This document shows, one piece after another, positions 9,185 to 18,889 of a stretch of 64,000 bases of DNA. Where the stretch lies: contig JAFDVS010000026.1 of the NCBI GenBank assembly GCA_018268935.1, forward strand, positions 1 through 64,000, written 5' to 3'. The notes under the pieces were generated by a model. It was not told where the DNA came from, did not search any database, and saw only the letters and a list, made by a program, of their open reading frames with translations. The DNA is from Acidobacteriota bacterium (lineage in GTDB: Bacteria > Acidobacteriota > Terriglobia > Bryobacterales > Bryobacteraceae). Within the stretch, counting starts at the first letter, position 1; each line of letters starts with the position of its first letter. A program made the position numbers and the translations under genes.

Positions 9185-9191
9185 GAACCCT

Positions 9192-11534
9192 ATGTCCGTC
9201 AACCGTCGCTGGCGGCGTGCTCAGGAACTTCTCGAGATCGCCGAACAATGGCCCATCGGTGAGCGTGAGGTGCGTCTGGCGAAGCTGGAACCCGACCCCG
9301 CGCTGCGCGACGAAGTCCTCGACCTGCTGGATGCGATGGATCGCGAGCGGCGGGCGTTGCCAATTCACCGTCTCACCGTCGAGCAATCCGCACCCGAATT
9401 CATCGGTCCTTACCGAGTGGAACGCCATGGCGGCTCGGGCGGCCGCGGCAGTGTCTACTGTGCCACTCGCGAAGTTGCCGGTGTGCGACAGCGAGTAGCC
9501 GTCAAGATACTGCTCAGCCACCTTGTGACACCCGCCGCACTCGCCCGTTTTGAACGCGAGCAGCGGTTGCTCGCATCCGTGCACCATCCCGCCGTGGCTC
9601 GCTTTCTCGATGCAGGCTGGGACGAGAATCATCGTCCTTACCTCGTCATGGAGTGGATTGATGGGGAACCCATCGGCGAGTACTGCCGCCACCGTTCGCT
9701 CTCAACGCATGAGCGCATTCGCCTCCTCATCGATGTGCTCGATGCCGTCCACGCCGCCCACCGCAGCCTGATCGTCCATCTCGATCTCAAACCGTCCAAC
9801 ATTCTCATCGATACCGAAGGGCGCGTGAAGCTGCTGGACTTCGGCACAGCGAAGCTACTCGAAGCCGAAGAGGCACTGACCACCACGCGCCAACTCACCC
9901 CACGCTATGCGAGCCCGGAGCAGTTGCGGGGCGATGCGGTTACCACCGCCTGCGACATCTACGGCGCCGGCCTCACTCTTTATGAGGTCATTACCGGCGG
10001 ATGGCCGTTTTCCGATTCCGTATCCATTGCCGCTCTGGCCGAGCGAGCGGTCGGAAACGTCCCTCTGCGCATCGCCACCGGCAACTCCGATCTGGACGCG
10101 ATTCTGCACAAGGCTTTGCATTTCGACGCCCGGCAACGCTACGCGAGCGCCTCCGACTTCGCTGCCGATTTGAGTGCGTTTCTCGACCACTGCCCCGTGA
10201 AGGCGCGCAAGCTCACTCTTGCCTACAGGGCCGCGTGCTTTGTGGGGCGGAACCGCACGGCGGTTACCGCCGGGGCACTGATGACTTGCTGCCTCGCGGC
10301 TCTTGGCGGCTACGCTTTCTGGCAGCACCAGCAGCGCTACGCCGAAGCCGCGCGCGGCAAAGAGATCGCATCGTTCCTCCGCGGCATGATCACCTCATCC
10401 GCCGTGCCCGGAAGCGGCAACTCCTCCATGACTGTCCTAGACATGGTCGCCCGCGGCAATGAGCACATCGAACGTGGTAGTGTTCTGCCGCCCGACGTGG
10501 CCGCTCTGCTCCAAGCCGATTTCGCCTTCCTTATGCAGCAGGCAGGCCGTGAGGATCAGGCCGAACAGATTGCCCGGCAGTCGCTGTTGCGTGCCGAGCG
10601 CAACGCGGCACCGGAACCACGCATCGGGGCCCGCCAGGTGCTGGCCGCAACCCTGCTGCGACGCGGCGACTGTCCCTCGGCCCTCGCGTTGCTCAAGGAA
10701 GCCGATGCACTCCTCGCCACCGGCGGCGCTGCGGCCGGGCTGAGCCCCGATTACTTAATTGTCCGCGCCACAGCCAACAGTCAATGCGAAGGTAATCCCG
10801 CCGGCGCGGTGCGGCAGATTGAACGGGCCATCACCCTCGCCCGCGAGGACGGGGTTCGCCGTTTCAGCATCGCTCCTGAAGTCTTTCAGGCCGGGCTCCA
10901 CCTTAACTACGCTCTCGAGTTGTCCCGTATGGGCCGCCACGCCGATGCCCGCCGCGCCGCCGATATTGGTCTCGACCTCGCTGCCCGCCACGAGGATGGG
11001 CGCTATTTCCATGTTGCGCTGCTTCGTATCCGCTCACAGGCGGCCGCCGTAGCGGGCAATTCCGCCGAAGCCCTTGCGGACATCCGCGAAGCGATCCGCC
11101 TTGCCCCGGGTGTGGTCAATCTTTTCGAGCAATTCCGCCTGAAAACCCTCCTCGCCGGGCGGCTCGCCGATACCGGACAGCCCGCCTCCGCCGCCGGATT
11201 ACTCTCGGAGACAATCCACGAAGCGCGCCTGCGCGCAGCGGAAATCGGCCCCTCCTTCTGGATGCTTCTTGCGGATGCCGCGGAAGTGCACGCGCGCATC
11301 GGGGCCTGCCCCCAAGCATTTGCCCTCTATGCGGAAGCCGCCGCCCTGACCAAGGACAAAATGCCCCGATCCTGGCTCGGCAACCGGCATTTCTTCGAGG
11401 CGGAATGTCACTCCCGCACCGATCGCGGCAGAGCCGCCGCTTCCGCGGCCAAAGCGCTGCAGGCTTACGGCGATCTACTCCCCGCCGGCTCGAAACGCCG
11501 CAGCCGCCTCACGGAACTGATGAAACTTCCCTGA
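9192..11534 (+). CDS. Transmembrane Ser/Thr protein kinase (non-RD) with C-terminal TPR-like repeats
   Basis: 780 residues. The N-terminal helix (EIAEQWPIGEREVRLAKL) is the usual leader of acidobacterial kinases. The kinase domain (about 75-340) has a glycine loop GGSGGRGSVY, the ATP-binding Lys in VAVKIL, DFG, and a catalytic loop HLDLKPSN where the usual HRD Arg is Leu. One membrane helix follows (ALMTCCLAALGGYAF, about 360-380). The remainder is Ala-rich helical repeat, TPR-like. It is divergent from the ECF sigma gene, with 70 bases between the starts, so it may sense outside signals through the repeats and phosphorylate the sigma factor. ATG 9183 is an alternative start but would overlap the -10 site. 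Confidence 0.85.
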   Translation: MSVNRRWRRAQELLEIAEQWPIGEREVRLAKLEPDPALRDEVLDLLDAMDRERRALPIHRLTVEQSAPEFIGPYRVERHGGSGGRGSVYCATREVAGVRQRVAVKILLSHLVTPAALARFEREQRLLASVHHPAVARFLDAGWDENHRPYLVMEWIDGEPIGEYCRHRSLSTHERIRLLIDVLDAVHAAHRSLIVHLDLKPSNILIDTEGRVKLLDFGTAKLLEAEEALTTTRQLTPRYASPEQLRGDAVTTACDIYGAGLTLYEVITGGWPFSDSVSIAALAERAVGNVPLRIATGNSDLDAILHKALHFDARQRYASASDFAADLSAFLDHCPVKARKLTLAYRAACFVGRNRTAVTAGALMTCCLAALGGYAFWQHQQRYAEAARGKEIASFLRGMITSSAVPGSGNSSMTVLDMVARGNEHIERGSVLPPDVAALLQADFAFLMQQAGREDQAEQIARQSLLRAERNAAPEPRIGARQVLAATLLRRGDCPSALALLKEADALLATGGAAAGLSPDYLIVRATANSQCEGNPAGAVRQIERAITLAREDGVRRFSIAPEVFQAGLHLNYALELSRMGRHADARRAADIGLDLAARHEDGRYFHVALLRIRSQAAAVAGNSAEALADIREAIRLAPGVVNLFEQFRLKTLLAGRLADTGQPASAAGLLSETIHEARLRAAEIGPSFWMLLADAAEVHARIGACPQAFALYAEAAALTKDKMPRSWLGNRHFFEAECHSRTDRGRAAASAAKALQAYGDLLPAGSKRRSRLTELMKLP

Positions 11535-11630
11535 CGCGGTTTTCCTCCCTTTGTCGCTAATCTCTGCGTCTACCGCACTCTCAAAAGAGCAACCGGCGGC
11601 CGCAACCGCCATTTTCTGGAGGACCCCTTC

Positions 11631-12236
11631 ATGTTCCTGCGCACCGTGCTGTTCACCGCTCTCTGCGCCGCTTCCCTGCCCGCGGTTCCCGTTCAATGGA
11701 CCATCTCCTCAGGCGGCAACAACCACTGGTACGACTACGTGCCCGCCGTTAGTATCTTCGACCCAACTCATTTCGATACAGCCCGCAGCAACGCGCTCGC
11801 GAGCACTCACCTCGGTTTGCCAGGCTATCTCGCAACCGTCACCTCCGCCGCGGAACAGGAGTTTATCAACTCCTCGTTCTCCTTTCTCCTCGGATTCGGC
11901 GCCTCAGGGAGCGCGTTCCTCGGTGCAAGTGACACGGCAAGCGAGGGCGATTTCCGCTGGCTCGATGGCCCTGAAGCCGGTCAAACGCTTAACTACAACA
12001 ATTGGTACCCGGGCTACCCTTCCGGCTCCGGCAATTACCTGGCCCTCTCCATGAGCTATGCCGATCCGTTCCATCCCTCTTTTGGCTGGATCGACAGCGG
12101 CTCCACCGCCTTCGGCTACGTCATTGAGTACAGCGGGACCGCCGATGCTGGCGTTCCCGAACCTTCTACTCTGCTCCTGATGCTCGCGCCGCTCGTTGCG
12201 TTCGCCTGCAAACGTGCTTCCGCGGCCCGGCCTTGA
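11631..12236 (+). CDS. PEP-CTERM sorted protein with C-type-lectin-like fold
   Basis: 201 residues. A signal peptide (MFLRTVLFTALCAASLPAVP) leads into a body with lectin-like features: GYLATVTSAAEQEFI near the start, FLGASDTASEGDFRWLDG in the middle, then LNYNNWYPGYPSG. The C terminus has VPEPSTLLLMLAPLVAFACKR: the PEP motif, a hydrophobic helix and basic residues of the exosortase sorting signal. It should be exported, cleaved by an exosortase and released or linked to extracellular polysaccharide. GGAGG lies nine bases before the ATG. No exosortase gene is in the window. The ligand is unknown. Confidence 0.85.
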   Translation: MFLRTVLFTALCAASLPAVPVQWTISSGGNNHWYDYVPAVSIFDPTHFDTARSNALASTHLGLPGYLATVTSAAEQEFINSSFSFLLGFGASGSAFLGASDTASEGDFRWLDGPEAGQTLNYNNWYPGYPSGSGNYLALSMSYADPFHPSFGWIDSGSTAFGYVIEYSGTADAGVPEPSTLLLMLAPLVAFACKRASAARP

Positions 12237-12298
12237 GCGTTGATTGGAGTGGAGAATCCACGCATACTCTCCCGCCGATTCTTTCCGCAACTATTCAG

Positions 12299-12320
12299 AA
12301 CATTTTCTGGTTAAAATGTT
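12299..12320. repeat. AT-rich inverted repeat between the PEP-CTERM and propeller genes
   Basis: AACATTTT and AAAATGTT form a perfect 8-base stem around a six-base loop, 70 bases before ATG 12390. It may be a weak terminator for the upstream gene or a regulator site for the downstream one; the T-run after it is too short to call a strong terminator. Confidence 0.35.
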
Positions 12321-12389
12321 TTGCTAAGATGGCTTTCGCCTGTAGTGGAAAACCATTCCCGCGGGGTCTCCAAGAGAAGGAAGAAGAGT

Positions 12390-14117
12390 ATGTTGTACAA
12401 AGCCGTTCGCAATGTGACACTGGCCGTTCTTGCAGCAGCCGCCGCCCCAAGCCAGGTTTTCGACGAACTGTCCACCAACCAGGACGGCTCCGCCGTTTAT
12501 TTCACAGCGAGCCATCGTCTGAAAGGCTCCAGCGCCGCGTCGCAGAAGCGAGTGTATGTGGTCCGCAATGCGGCCACGCCAGCGGTGATCGCGGATATCG
12601 CGAATCCGACCTACGCGGGGCTCACCAGTGCCTCGGGCGAAGTTCTGGCGTACACAGAACAACGCCCTCCGCTGCCGCCTCCGGCCAACAGCACGACAGC
12701 AGTACCGGTTCCCCCGCTCACGCACTTGATTGTCCGAGGCCAGGACCGGTTGTTTGACGGTGAAGTGGTTCTCTCCAACGATGGCCGCTTCGCTGTGTTG
12801 TGGGGCGCCACGAATTCCACGGCAGCGGAACTGCTCGAACTCGGCGCGCTCACGCGCACGCGCATTCCCTACCCTGTCCTGCGCGGGCGGCCGGTCAACT
12901 CGCGTGGCGAGGTTGCGGGCTTTGAGGCGAACCGCATTGTTGTGCAATCGCCCAATGGCACCACACGCTTCCTTACCGAATCCATTCCGGACCGGATCTT
13001 TCTGGAAGACTCCGGCCGCCAAATCTTCTATCTCACGGCAGCACCGAACCGTACGCTACGTGCCGTAGACCGCACCACGCTTGAAGATCGACCACTGCAA
13101 GCCTGGGTGCGGGGCGACCCGGCGATCTCGGTGGACGGAAACATCGTGGTTGCGCTCGGTCCATCCTCCGACGTAAACAGCCCTTATCAGGTGATCGTGT
13201 TCGAAGGACGCACGCAGCCCTACGCCGCGACAGAGTTTCCCACCGGCGCCGATGCGGTCACGCTCTCCGGCAATGGCCGCTATATCTTCGCCACAACCAG
13301 TGTTGGGGAGTTGGTGCGCGTGGAGATCGCGACCTTTGAGAAGCAGACGGTTATCACGCGCACGCCGGCACTCGGAGTCTTCGCTTATGGCGCGCGCGTC
13401 ACGCCGGGTTCGCTTACTTACCTGCGAGGGCGCGGATACAGCAATGAACCCGAGCACGGAAATTCACCTCTTCCCGGACCGCTGGCGGGGCTGGAACTCT
13501 GGTTCGGTTCGCAGCGCGCCGCGCTCATGACCGTGCAATTCGATCAGCTTCGCTTCCAGACGCCTTTTGAATTGCCGGAAGGGGAATATCCTGTGCGTCT
13601 CTTCGGCCAGGATTCGCCCTTCGAAAGCACGGGCACCGTGCGCATTGGCCCGCCCGCTCCGCTCCTGCTTGCCTGCGACAACAATGCACTCTCCCTCACG
13701 CCATCTGACAGTTCCATTATCTGCGCACTGCATGAGGATCGCCGGACGTTCGTTGGCCCGACGAGCCCGGCGCGGCCGAATGAAATCATCCGGCTTCTGG
13801 TGCTGGGGCTTGGGCAGGTGGACCCGGCACTCGCCACGGGCGTGATCTCCCCGGCAACCAACCCAAGGCTGCGTACCCCGGTGATCTGCCGCTATTCTAA
13901 TTCGGTGCCGTTCCTCACTCCGCAAGGGCTTCCCCAGATGGAGATGTTCAACGCGTCCGTCATCCCTGGTGATTGGGGTTTGTACTTCTTCGACGTGCGT
14001 GTTCCCAGTGTGGAAGCGGAGTTCCTCCGCATCGGCTGCACAGCCACTCCAGGCATTGAAACGGAATCGCGCATTCTACCGATGCCCGGCTTTACTATTC
14101 GTCCACCGCGCCAGTAA
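12390..14117 (+). CDS. Secreted propeller protein with Solibacter-type (TIGR03437-like) C-terminal domain
   Basis: 575 residues from ATG 12390, preceded by GGAAGAAG. A signal peptide (LAVLAAAAAPSQ) is followed by beta-rich repeats in which ...SNDGRFAVLWG, ISVDGNIVVALG and LSGNGRYIFA recur, resembling TolB/WD40-like blades, to about residue 330. The C-terminal part contains PGSLTYLRGRGYSN and ELWFGSQRAALMTVQFDQL, like the TIG-fold domain common in Solibacter secreted proteins. No enzyme motif is seen. It probably acts as an extracellular binding or adhesion protein; function unknown. A start at 12321 is open but lacks a ribosome binding site and would hide the signal peptide. Confidence 0.75.
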   Translation: MLYKAVRNVTLAVLAAAAAPSQVFDELSTNQDGSAVYFTASHRLKGSSAASQKRVYVVRNAATPAVIADIANPTYAGLTSASGEVLAYTEQRPPLPPPANSTTAVPVPPLTHLIVRGQDRLFDGEVVLSNDGRFAVLWGATNSTAAELLELGALTRTRIPYPVLRGRPVNSRGEVAGFEANRIVVQSPNGTTRFLTESIPDRIFLEDSGRQIFYLTAAPNRTLRAVDRTTLEDRPLQAWVRGDPAISVDGNIVVALGPSSDVNSPYQVIVFEGRTQPYAATEFPTGADAVTLSGNGRYIFATTSVGELVRVEIATFEKQTVITRTPALGVFAYGARVTPGSLTYLRGRGYSNEPEHGNSPLPGPLAGLELWFGSQRAALMTVQFDQLRFQTPFELPEGEYPVRLFGQDSPFESTGTVRIGPPAPLLLACDNNALSLTPSDSSIICALHEDRRTFVGPTSPARPNEIIRLLVLGLGQVDPALATGVISPATNPRLRTPVICRYSNSVPFLTPQGLPQMEMFNASVIPGDWGLYFFDVRVPSVEAEFLRIGCTATPGIETESRILPMPGFTIRPPRQ

Positions 14118-14555
14118 CTACAGTGGAACGTCGTAATAATCCAGCGCCCACTCGCGCATGTAGCGCAGACGCGCCGGATCCACGCGATAGAGGATGAATT
14201 CCGGGTTGTCCACGGACTTCAGATATGCGCGCAACAGCGGGTTCGTATCCCAGATCCGTTGTTTCACTGCCATATCGTCAACCGTGCGCGCGGTGCCGGT
14301 GATCCGCAACTGATCGTGATCGCCAGTCAGGTAACACAACTCCACTTTCGCGGATGGGCCGATCTCGGCGGTCTTGTTCGAAGACCGTAGCGAAGCGATG
14401 TAAATGGTGAACCCATCGGAGTGTACGGGTGAAACGGGCCGCACGCGAGGCTGATCGCCGTCCACGGTTGCCAGCATCGGGAACTTATCGGCCGCGATGA
14501 CCGCCAATGCCAGATGACGCAGTTCTTCGGGTTGAGGAGGAGGAGGAAGTTTCAT
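14118..14555 (-). CDS. Pyridoxamine 5'-phosphate oxidase-family FMN-binding protein
   Basis: 145 residues, the size of the small split-barrel flavin proteins (general stress protein 26-like). The pattern FPMLATVDGDQPRVRPVSPV and YIASLRSSNKTAEI matches the FMN-binding N-terminal strands of that family, with LCYLTGDHDQLRITGTA following. Whether it acts on pyridoxamine phosphate, heme or F420 cannot be told. It is five bases downstream of the pgm gene on the same strand and probably co-transcribed. The stop abuts the convergent propeller gene (14117/14118). Confidence 0.8.
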   Translation of the reverse strand: MKLPPPPQPEELRHLALAVIAADKFPMLATVDGDQPRVRPVSPVHSDGFTIYIASLRSSNKTAEIGPSAKVELCYLTGDHDQLRITGTARTVDDMAVKQRIWDTNPLLRAYLKSVDNPEFILYRVDPARLRYMREWALDYYDVPL

Positions 14556-14560
14556 CGCGT

Positions 14561-16171
14561 TTAGCCCACCATCGCTTTTGCATCATCGAGGATTCGCACG
14601 AGGTGTTCTTCGCTGACGTAGCTCTCCGCATATAGCTTGCAGATATTCTCCGTGCCCGATGGGCGCGCGGCGAACCAGCCGTTCGCCGTTGCCACCTTGA
14701 GCCCGCCGATCGATGCCCCATTCCCCGGGGCCTTGGTTGCCTTCAGTTCAATCCGGTCGCCGGCCAGTTCCACAGCCGCAATGGTCTCCGGATCCAGTTT
14801 GCCGAGCCGTGTTTTCTGTTCCGGCGTAGCCGGCGAATCGATGCGGGTGTAGAAACTCCGCCCGAAGCGCTCGGTCAGTTTGGCGTAATAAACGCCGGGA
14901 TCGCTTCCAGTGACGGCCGTGATCTCAGCTGACAGCAGGCCGAGGATGAGCCCATCTTTATCCGTACTCCACGCGGCGCCATCGCGACGCAGGAAGCTGG
15001 CCCCGGCGCTCTCTTCTCCGCCGAAGCAGATGCTTCCGTCGTGCAGCCCCTTGGCGAACCATTTAAAGCCAACGGGAACCTCGTACAGGCGCCTCCCCCG
15101 GCTTGCCACGACGCGATCCAGAATGCCGCTTGATACCAGGGTCTTGCCAACAGCGGCTTCTGCGCTCCACCCGGGCCGGTGCGAAAGCAGGTAATCCACA
15201 GCCACTGCGAGGTAATGATTCGGGTTCATCAACCCGCTGGATGGCGTCACAATCCCGTGGCGGTCGGCATCCGGGTCATTTCCGAAAGCGATATCGAATT
15301 TGTCTTTCAACCCAACCAGGCCGGCCATCGCATAGGGGCTGGAGCAATCCATCCGGATCTTGCCGTCGTGATCTACTGTCATGAATCCGAACGTGGCATC
15401 AAGCTTTGTGTTGGTAACCGTGATGTCGACACCATGCACGGAAGCCACGTGCTCCCAATAGGGCAGGGAGGCGCCGCCCAGCGGATCGACGCCAATCCGC
15501 ACCTTGGCGGCCCGGATGGCGTCAAAATCGATGACGGCGCCAAGATCGCGCACGTAGGGCAGAATCAGATCCTGAGCGTTGGCCTTGCCCTTTGCGGCCC
15601 GCTTCACGCCGCGGTTGGCGTTCTGCATCAGCTCATTGGCCCGGCGCTGGATCCATCCCGTCGCATCCGTATCCGCCGGGCCACCGTGCGGGGGATTGTA
15701 TTTGAATCCGCCATCCTGCGGCGGATTATGGGAAGGCGTGATGACAACACCATCGGCGTGACCACTGGTCCGGCCGTGGTTGTAGACGAGAATGGCCCGT
15801 GAGATTACCGGTGTCGGGGTTACCCCGTCGTTTTCCTGCACCACTGCGTCCACACCGTTGGCCAGCAGCACTTCGAGCGCGGTTTTTTCAGCAGCCGAAG
15901 AGGCGGCGTGCGAATCTTTCCCCAGGTATAGAGGGCCGTCAATCCCTTGAGCAGCCCGATACTCGCAGATCGCCTGCGTGATGGCCAGGATGTGCGTTTC
16001 GGTGAACGTCGCATCACTGGGGGTTCCGCGGTGGCCGCTTGTGCCGAAGCTCACCAACTCCAGCGGATTCGCGACATTCGGTTTCTTTTCGTAATAGTCC
16101 CTGATTAGCCGCGCAGGGTCAATCAACATCGGCGCGGTCGCCGGCTTGCCGGCCATAGGATGCAGTGCCAT
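14561..16171 (-). CDS. pgm: Phosphoglucomutase (alpha-D-glucose-specific)
   Basis: 536 residues from ATG 16171, close to the E. coli Pgm length. The phosphoserine loop is [11 protein letters not shown], the magnesium loop is DPDADRHG, the sugar-binding loop is GGEESAG, and the phosphate-binding loop is RPSGTEN near the C terminus. It interconverts glucose 1- and 6-phosphate and so feeds glycogen, trehalose and surface-polysaccharide synthesis. A longer reading up to 16546 is open but runs antisense through the next gene. TACAAT at 16184-16179 lies seven bases before the ATG with no Shine-Dalgarno sequence. ATG 16156 is an alternative start. Confidence 0.95.
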   Translation of the reverse strand: MALHPMAGKPATAPMLIDPARLIRDYYEKKPNVANPLELVSFGTSGHRGTPSDATFTETHILAITQAICEYRAAQGIDGPLYLGKDSHAASSAAEKTALEVLLANGVDAVVQENDGVTPTPVISRAILVYNHGRTSGHADGVVITPSHNPPQDGGFKYNPPHGGPADTDATGWIQRRANELMQNANRGVKRAAKGKANAQDLILPYVRDLGAVIDFDAIRAAKVRIGVDPLGGASLPYWEHVASVHGVDITVTNTKLDATFGFMTVDHDGKIRMDCSSPYAMAGLVGLKDKFDIAFGNDPDADRHGIVTPSSGLMNPNHYLAVAVDYLLSHRPGWSAEAAVGKTLVSSGILDRVVASRGRRLYEVPVGFKWFAKGLHDGSICFGGEESAGASFLRRDGAAWSTDKDGLILGLLSAEITAVTGSDPGVYYAKLTERFGRSFYTRIDSPATPEQKTRLGKLDPETIAAVELAGDRIELKATKAPGNGASIGGLKVATANGWFAARPSGTENICKLYAESYVSEEHLVRILDDAKAMVG

Positions 16172-16178
16172 GCAACGT

Positions 16179-16184
16179 ATTGTA
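16179..16184 (-). promoter_or_regulatory. Putative -10 element for pgm
   Basis: TACAAT on the minus strand, seven bases before ATG 16171. It fits a leaderless or near-leaderless transcript. No clear -35 element is seen. Confidence 0.4.
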
Positions 16185-16247
16185 GCGGCATGATGACAGA
16201 TTCCGCCGTTTTCCTGCGCCTGAATCAGGCAGGAGGACCTACCAGCG

Positions 16248-16640
16248 ATGGGATTAGCCGAGCGAAGGAAGATGAAGGAGTTGCAAGACAGCGTGCTGCC
16301 GGGCCGCGTGAAGGAGATTGCGGAGATCTGCGGGGCTGAAATCCCGTATGAGGTGGATTGGGATAGCTTCAATGACGACCTGCAAGGTCTCAACTTCATG
16401 GACAACCTCTCCTGCCACCGGCTGAACATGGCGCTTCGTGTCATCTGCATGGACGATATGGGCAAAGAGGCCGTGCGCGATTCCCTGAAGCTGGTGCGGC
16501 TGCGCAACGTCAAAGACAAATCGGCCATGAAGCTCAGCTTCGGCAACGGAGTGCTGGAGATGCACTGTGCCTACGCAATGCTGACCGAAGGAATGCATAG
16601 TGACGGGGACATCCGTCAGGAGTTGATGAAGGGACTGTAG
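16248..16640 (+). CDS. Conserved protein of unknown function
   Basis: 130 residues, soluble, acidic, with no signal peptide or membrane segment. The order is a charged N terminus ([12 protein letters not shown]), a motif rich in aromatics and acids ([13 protein letters not shown]), two helices and a C-terminal helix. Five cysteine or methionine clusters occur but no recognisable metal site. GGAGG lies 11 bases before the ATG, so translation is well supported. It is divergent from pgm with 76 bases between the starts and convergent with the heptaheme cytochrome gene (stops two bases apart). I do not recognise the family. Confidence 0.75.
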   Translation: MGLAERRKMKELQDSVLPGRVKEIAEICGAEIPYEVDWDSFNDDLQGLNFMDNLSCHRLNMALRVICMDDMGKEAVRDSLKLVRLRNVKDKSAMKLSFGNGVLEMHCAYAMLTEGMHSDGDIRQELMKGL

Positions 16641-16641
16641 C

Positions 16642-18876
16642 CTACCGCACAACGCCCAATTGCCGCAGCAGGTCTGTCGCGTTCTGCCGCGCCGAGGCAT
16701 CGGTGCTTGCCGCAGCCTTCTGCAAGTGCGGGATGGCAGCAGCGCGATCCCCCGTCATTGCCAGCGCGGCTCCCAGACCGAGATGCGCTCTCGCCGAACC
16801 GGGTTCGATTCGCACTGCTTCTCGATAGTGAGACAATGCCTCGCGCGGCTGTTGCTTCGCTATCAGCAAATCTCCGAGCAGGAGCCTTGCGTCCAACAGA
16901 TTCCCATCGGCCGTCAACGACAATTCCAATTGCCGCTGTGCGTCCTCGAACTGCTGTGCACGCCCCAGCACCATGGCGTAGTTGTAACGCGTGCGCGCAT
17001 CGTTGGGCCTTACGCGCAAAGCCGCTTCGTAGTGCATCCGAGCCTGCGCCAGGTCCCCCGTGCCAGCGAGGAGCGAGGCTAGATTGTCGTGTGCATCGGC
17101 GTAGTCCGGCTGAATGCGAATTGCCTCGCGCAGGCTCGCTTCGGCCAGCGCCGGCTGCCCTGCGTCCAGCAGCATCAAGGCCAGATTGCTGTGCGGCTCC
17201 GGCAGATCAGGATCGAGAAGGATGGACTTCTTCAGGGCCTTGATCGCATCCTCGCTCTTCTTCTGAGCCTGAAGGTTCAACCCGAGTTCGTGCCACGCCA
17301 GCGGATCGGTCGGAGCAAGTGTGACAGCACGCTGCAGCGTGGACGCCGCTTCTCCCAGGTTCCCCGTGTGCCGCAATGCCGTACCCAGCTTTCCAAGCAG
17401 GAAGGCTGCCTTCGGATCTCTGCGTTGCGCTTCGCGATAGGATGGCAGGGCCTTGTCCCACCGCCCGGTGTTACTCCATGCCTCCGCGAGCGACAGGTGA
17501 AACTCCGCGCGCGCAGCAGGCCGTTTCTGCAATGCTGTGGTCAACTGCGGGATCCCGCCAGTCAAATTGCTCTTGTCCACCACTTGCGCCACAGCTAAGT
17601 ACAAATCAATATCCGCGCCCGCCGAGACGCGATCCGGATAGTACAACACCACCTCGCCACGATAGGCCTTGTCCCCGATCTCATGTCTCTCGGGACGTTC
17701 GGCCAGCAGGTTCGCATCTGGTTTTCGCCGCTGGATCAGGTGATCGGTAGCCAGCGAGTGCACCACATCTTCCGTCCGCCGTTTCGGCATGTGGCAATCC
17801 GCGCATCCGCTTTCTCTCGTGTGCTTCCCCGAGGCGATTGTGCGATCAAATCTGGCGGCATGGCATTTTCGGCAGGAGGCATCATAGTGGGCCGTCGCCT
17901 TCTCACCGCGTGGCACATCGTGCGGGTTGTGGCAGCTTGCGCACTCCAGAGCGCCGTTGCTCTCGACGAAACACTTCGATTTCCGGATCCGGTATACCGC
18001 GTTCACAATCTCGAACTTGTCCCCGCGCCCGGCGGCCGCGGCGTGATCGAAGAACAGCCAGGAGGCACTCAACGGTTCGCCAGGCTGGAAGTCAAACGGC
18101 CCCTTTTCATAGCGTGGCAACGAATTCGGCAAAGGAAAGCTGGTGGTTTCGAGGTGGCACTGGATGCAGATCTCTTCCCTTCGTTCCCGGCTCAGCCGGC
18201 TGGGATTGACGATGGCTCCGCGGATCGCCTCCTTCGTTGCCCCCGCCGTGCCTGCCACTTGGACATGCTTCCTTCCTGGTCCGTGGCAACGCTGGCAATC
18301 AATCCCTTCCGGCAGTGGATCCAGATAAACAGGCTCGGCAAATGCCTTCTCGTGTCCCGCTGGGATCTTCGGATAACCGTTGTGGCAGAACATGCACTCA
18401 TAGGCCACTTTGCGGCGGAATCCATCATGGTCGACCCGGTCATAGCCCGGGTTCATCGCCCACACTCCGCCTTTCTCCGCGAACCACCCCAGTGGCAATT
18501 CAATCAATGTCCCGCGCGGCGTCTTGTGCAAATAGGTGCGGGCATGATTGCCGGAGCCCATGATGTAGTCGATCTGCTTCTCAAAGACGTTGATCTCGCG
18601 CCCTTCGGCGTCCAACTGATGGCGCCGCTGGTAGAACTTTCCGCCTCGTTCCAGCGTCGTGAAGTAGCTCTGTGAGGCTTCGTGATGATACGTCTGGTTA
18701 CGGATTTCAGGAGCATTTGCCGCAGTGGCCCGATAGAACGACCGCCCCATGCCGGTTTGTTTGTAGGTCTCCCAGATACTGCGGTGACAGGCTGCGCAAG
18801 TGGTGGGAGCAACATAGCCGGATTGTGGCGTGGATTGAGCGAAAGCGGCGAAAGCGATGATTCCGAGGATATTCAC
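16642..18876 (-). CDS. Heptaheme c-type cytochrome with C-terminal TPR domain
   Basis: 744 residues from GTG 18876. A signal peptide (MNILGIIAFAAFAQ) is followed by seven CXXCH sites: CAACH, CMFCH, CQRCH, CIQCH, CASCH, CRKCH and CADCH, all before residue 380. The order and spacing resemble the cytochrome c554/NrfA-related domain fused to TPRs that is common in Acidobacteria. From about 450 onward, tandem 34-residue TPR repeats are seen (for example DPLAWHELGLNLQ and DARTRYNYAMVLGRA). It acts in the periplasm, probably in electron transfer or as a scaffold for reductase complexes; the substrate is unknown. It lies 13 bases after the lipoprotein gene, on the same strand. Confidence 0.88.
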   Translation of the reverse strand: MNILGIIAFAAFAQSTPQSGYVAPTTCAACHRSIWETYKQTGMGRSFYRATAANAPEIRNQTYHHEASQSYFTTLERGGKFYQRRHQLDAEGREINVFEKQIDYIMGSGNHARTYLHKTPRGTLIELPLGWFAEKGGVWAMNPGYDRVDHDGFRRKVAYECMFCHNGYPKIPAGHEKAFAEPVYLDPLPEGIDCQRCHGPGRKHVQVAGTAGATKEAIRGAIVNPSRLSRERREEICIQCHLETTSFPLPNSLPRYEKGPFDFQPGEPLSASWLFFDHAAAAGRGDKFEIVNAVYRIRKSKCFVESNGALECASCHNPHDVPRGEKATAHYDASCRKCHAARFDRTIASGKHTRESGCADCHMPKRRTEDVVHSLATDHLIQRRKPDANLLAERPERHEIGDKAYRGEVVLYYPDRVSAGADIDLYLAVAQVVDKSNLTGGIPQLTTALQKRPAARAEFHLSLAEAWSNTGRWDKALPSYREAQRRDPKAAFLLGKLGTALRHTGNLGEAASTLQRAVTLAPTDPLAWHELGLNLQAQKKSEDAIKALKKSILLDPDLPEPHSNLALMLLDAGQPALAEASLREAIRIQPDYADAHDNLASLLAGTGDLAQARMHYEAALRVRPNDARTRYNYAMVLGRAQQFEDAQRQLELSLTADGNLLDARLLLGDLLIAKQQPREALSHYREAVRIEPGSARAHLGLGAALAMTGDRAAAIPHLQKAAASTDASARQNATDLLRQLGVVR

Positions 18877-18889
18877 CGGAAGTGTTTCA

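Noticed and set aside
16172..16546. Open upstream extension of pgm
   Set aside because: It covers the unknown gene at 16248-16640 antisense, and the family length and -10 box fit ATG 16171.
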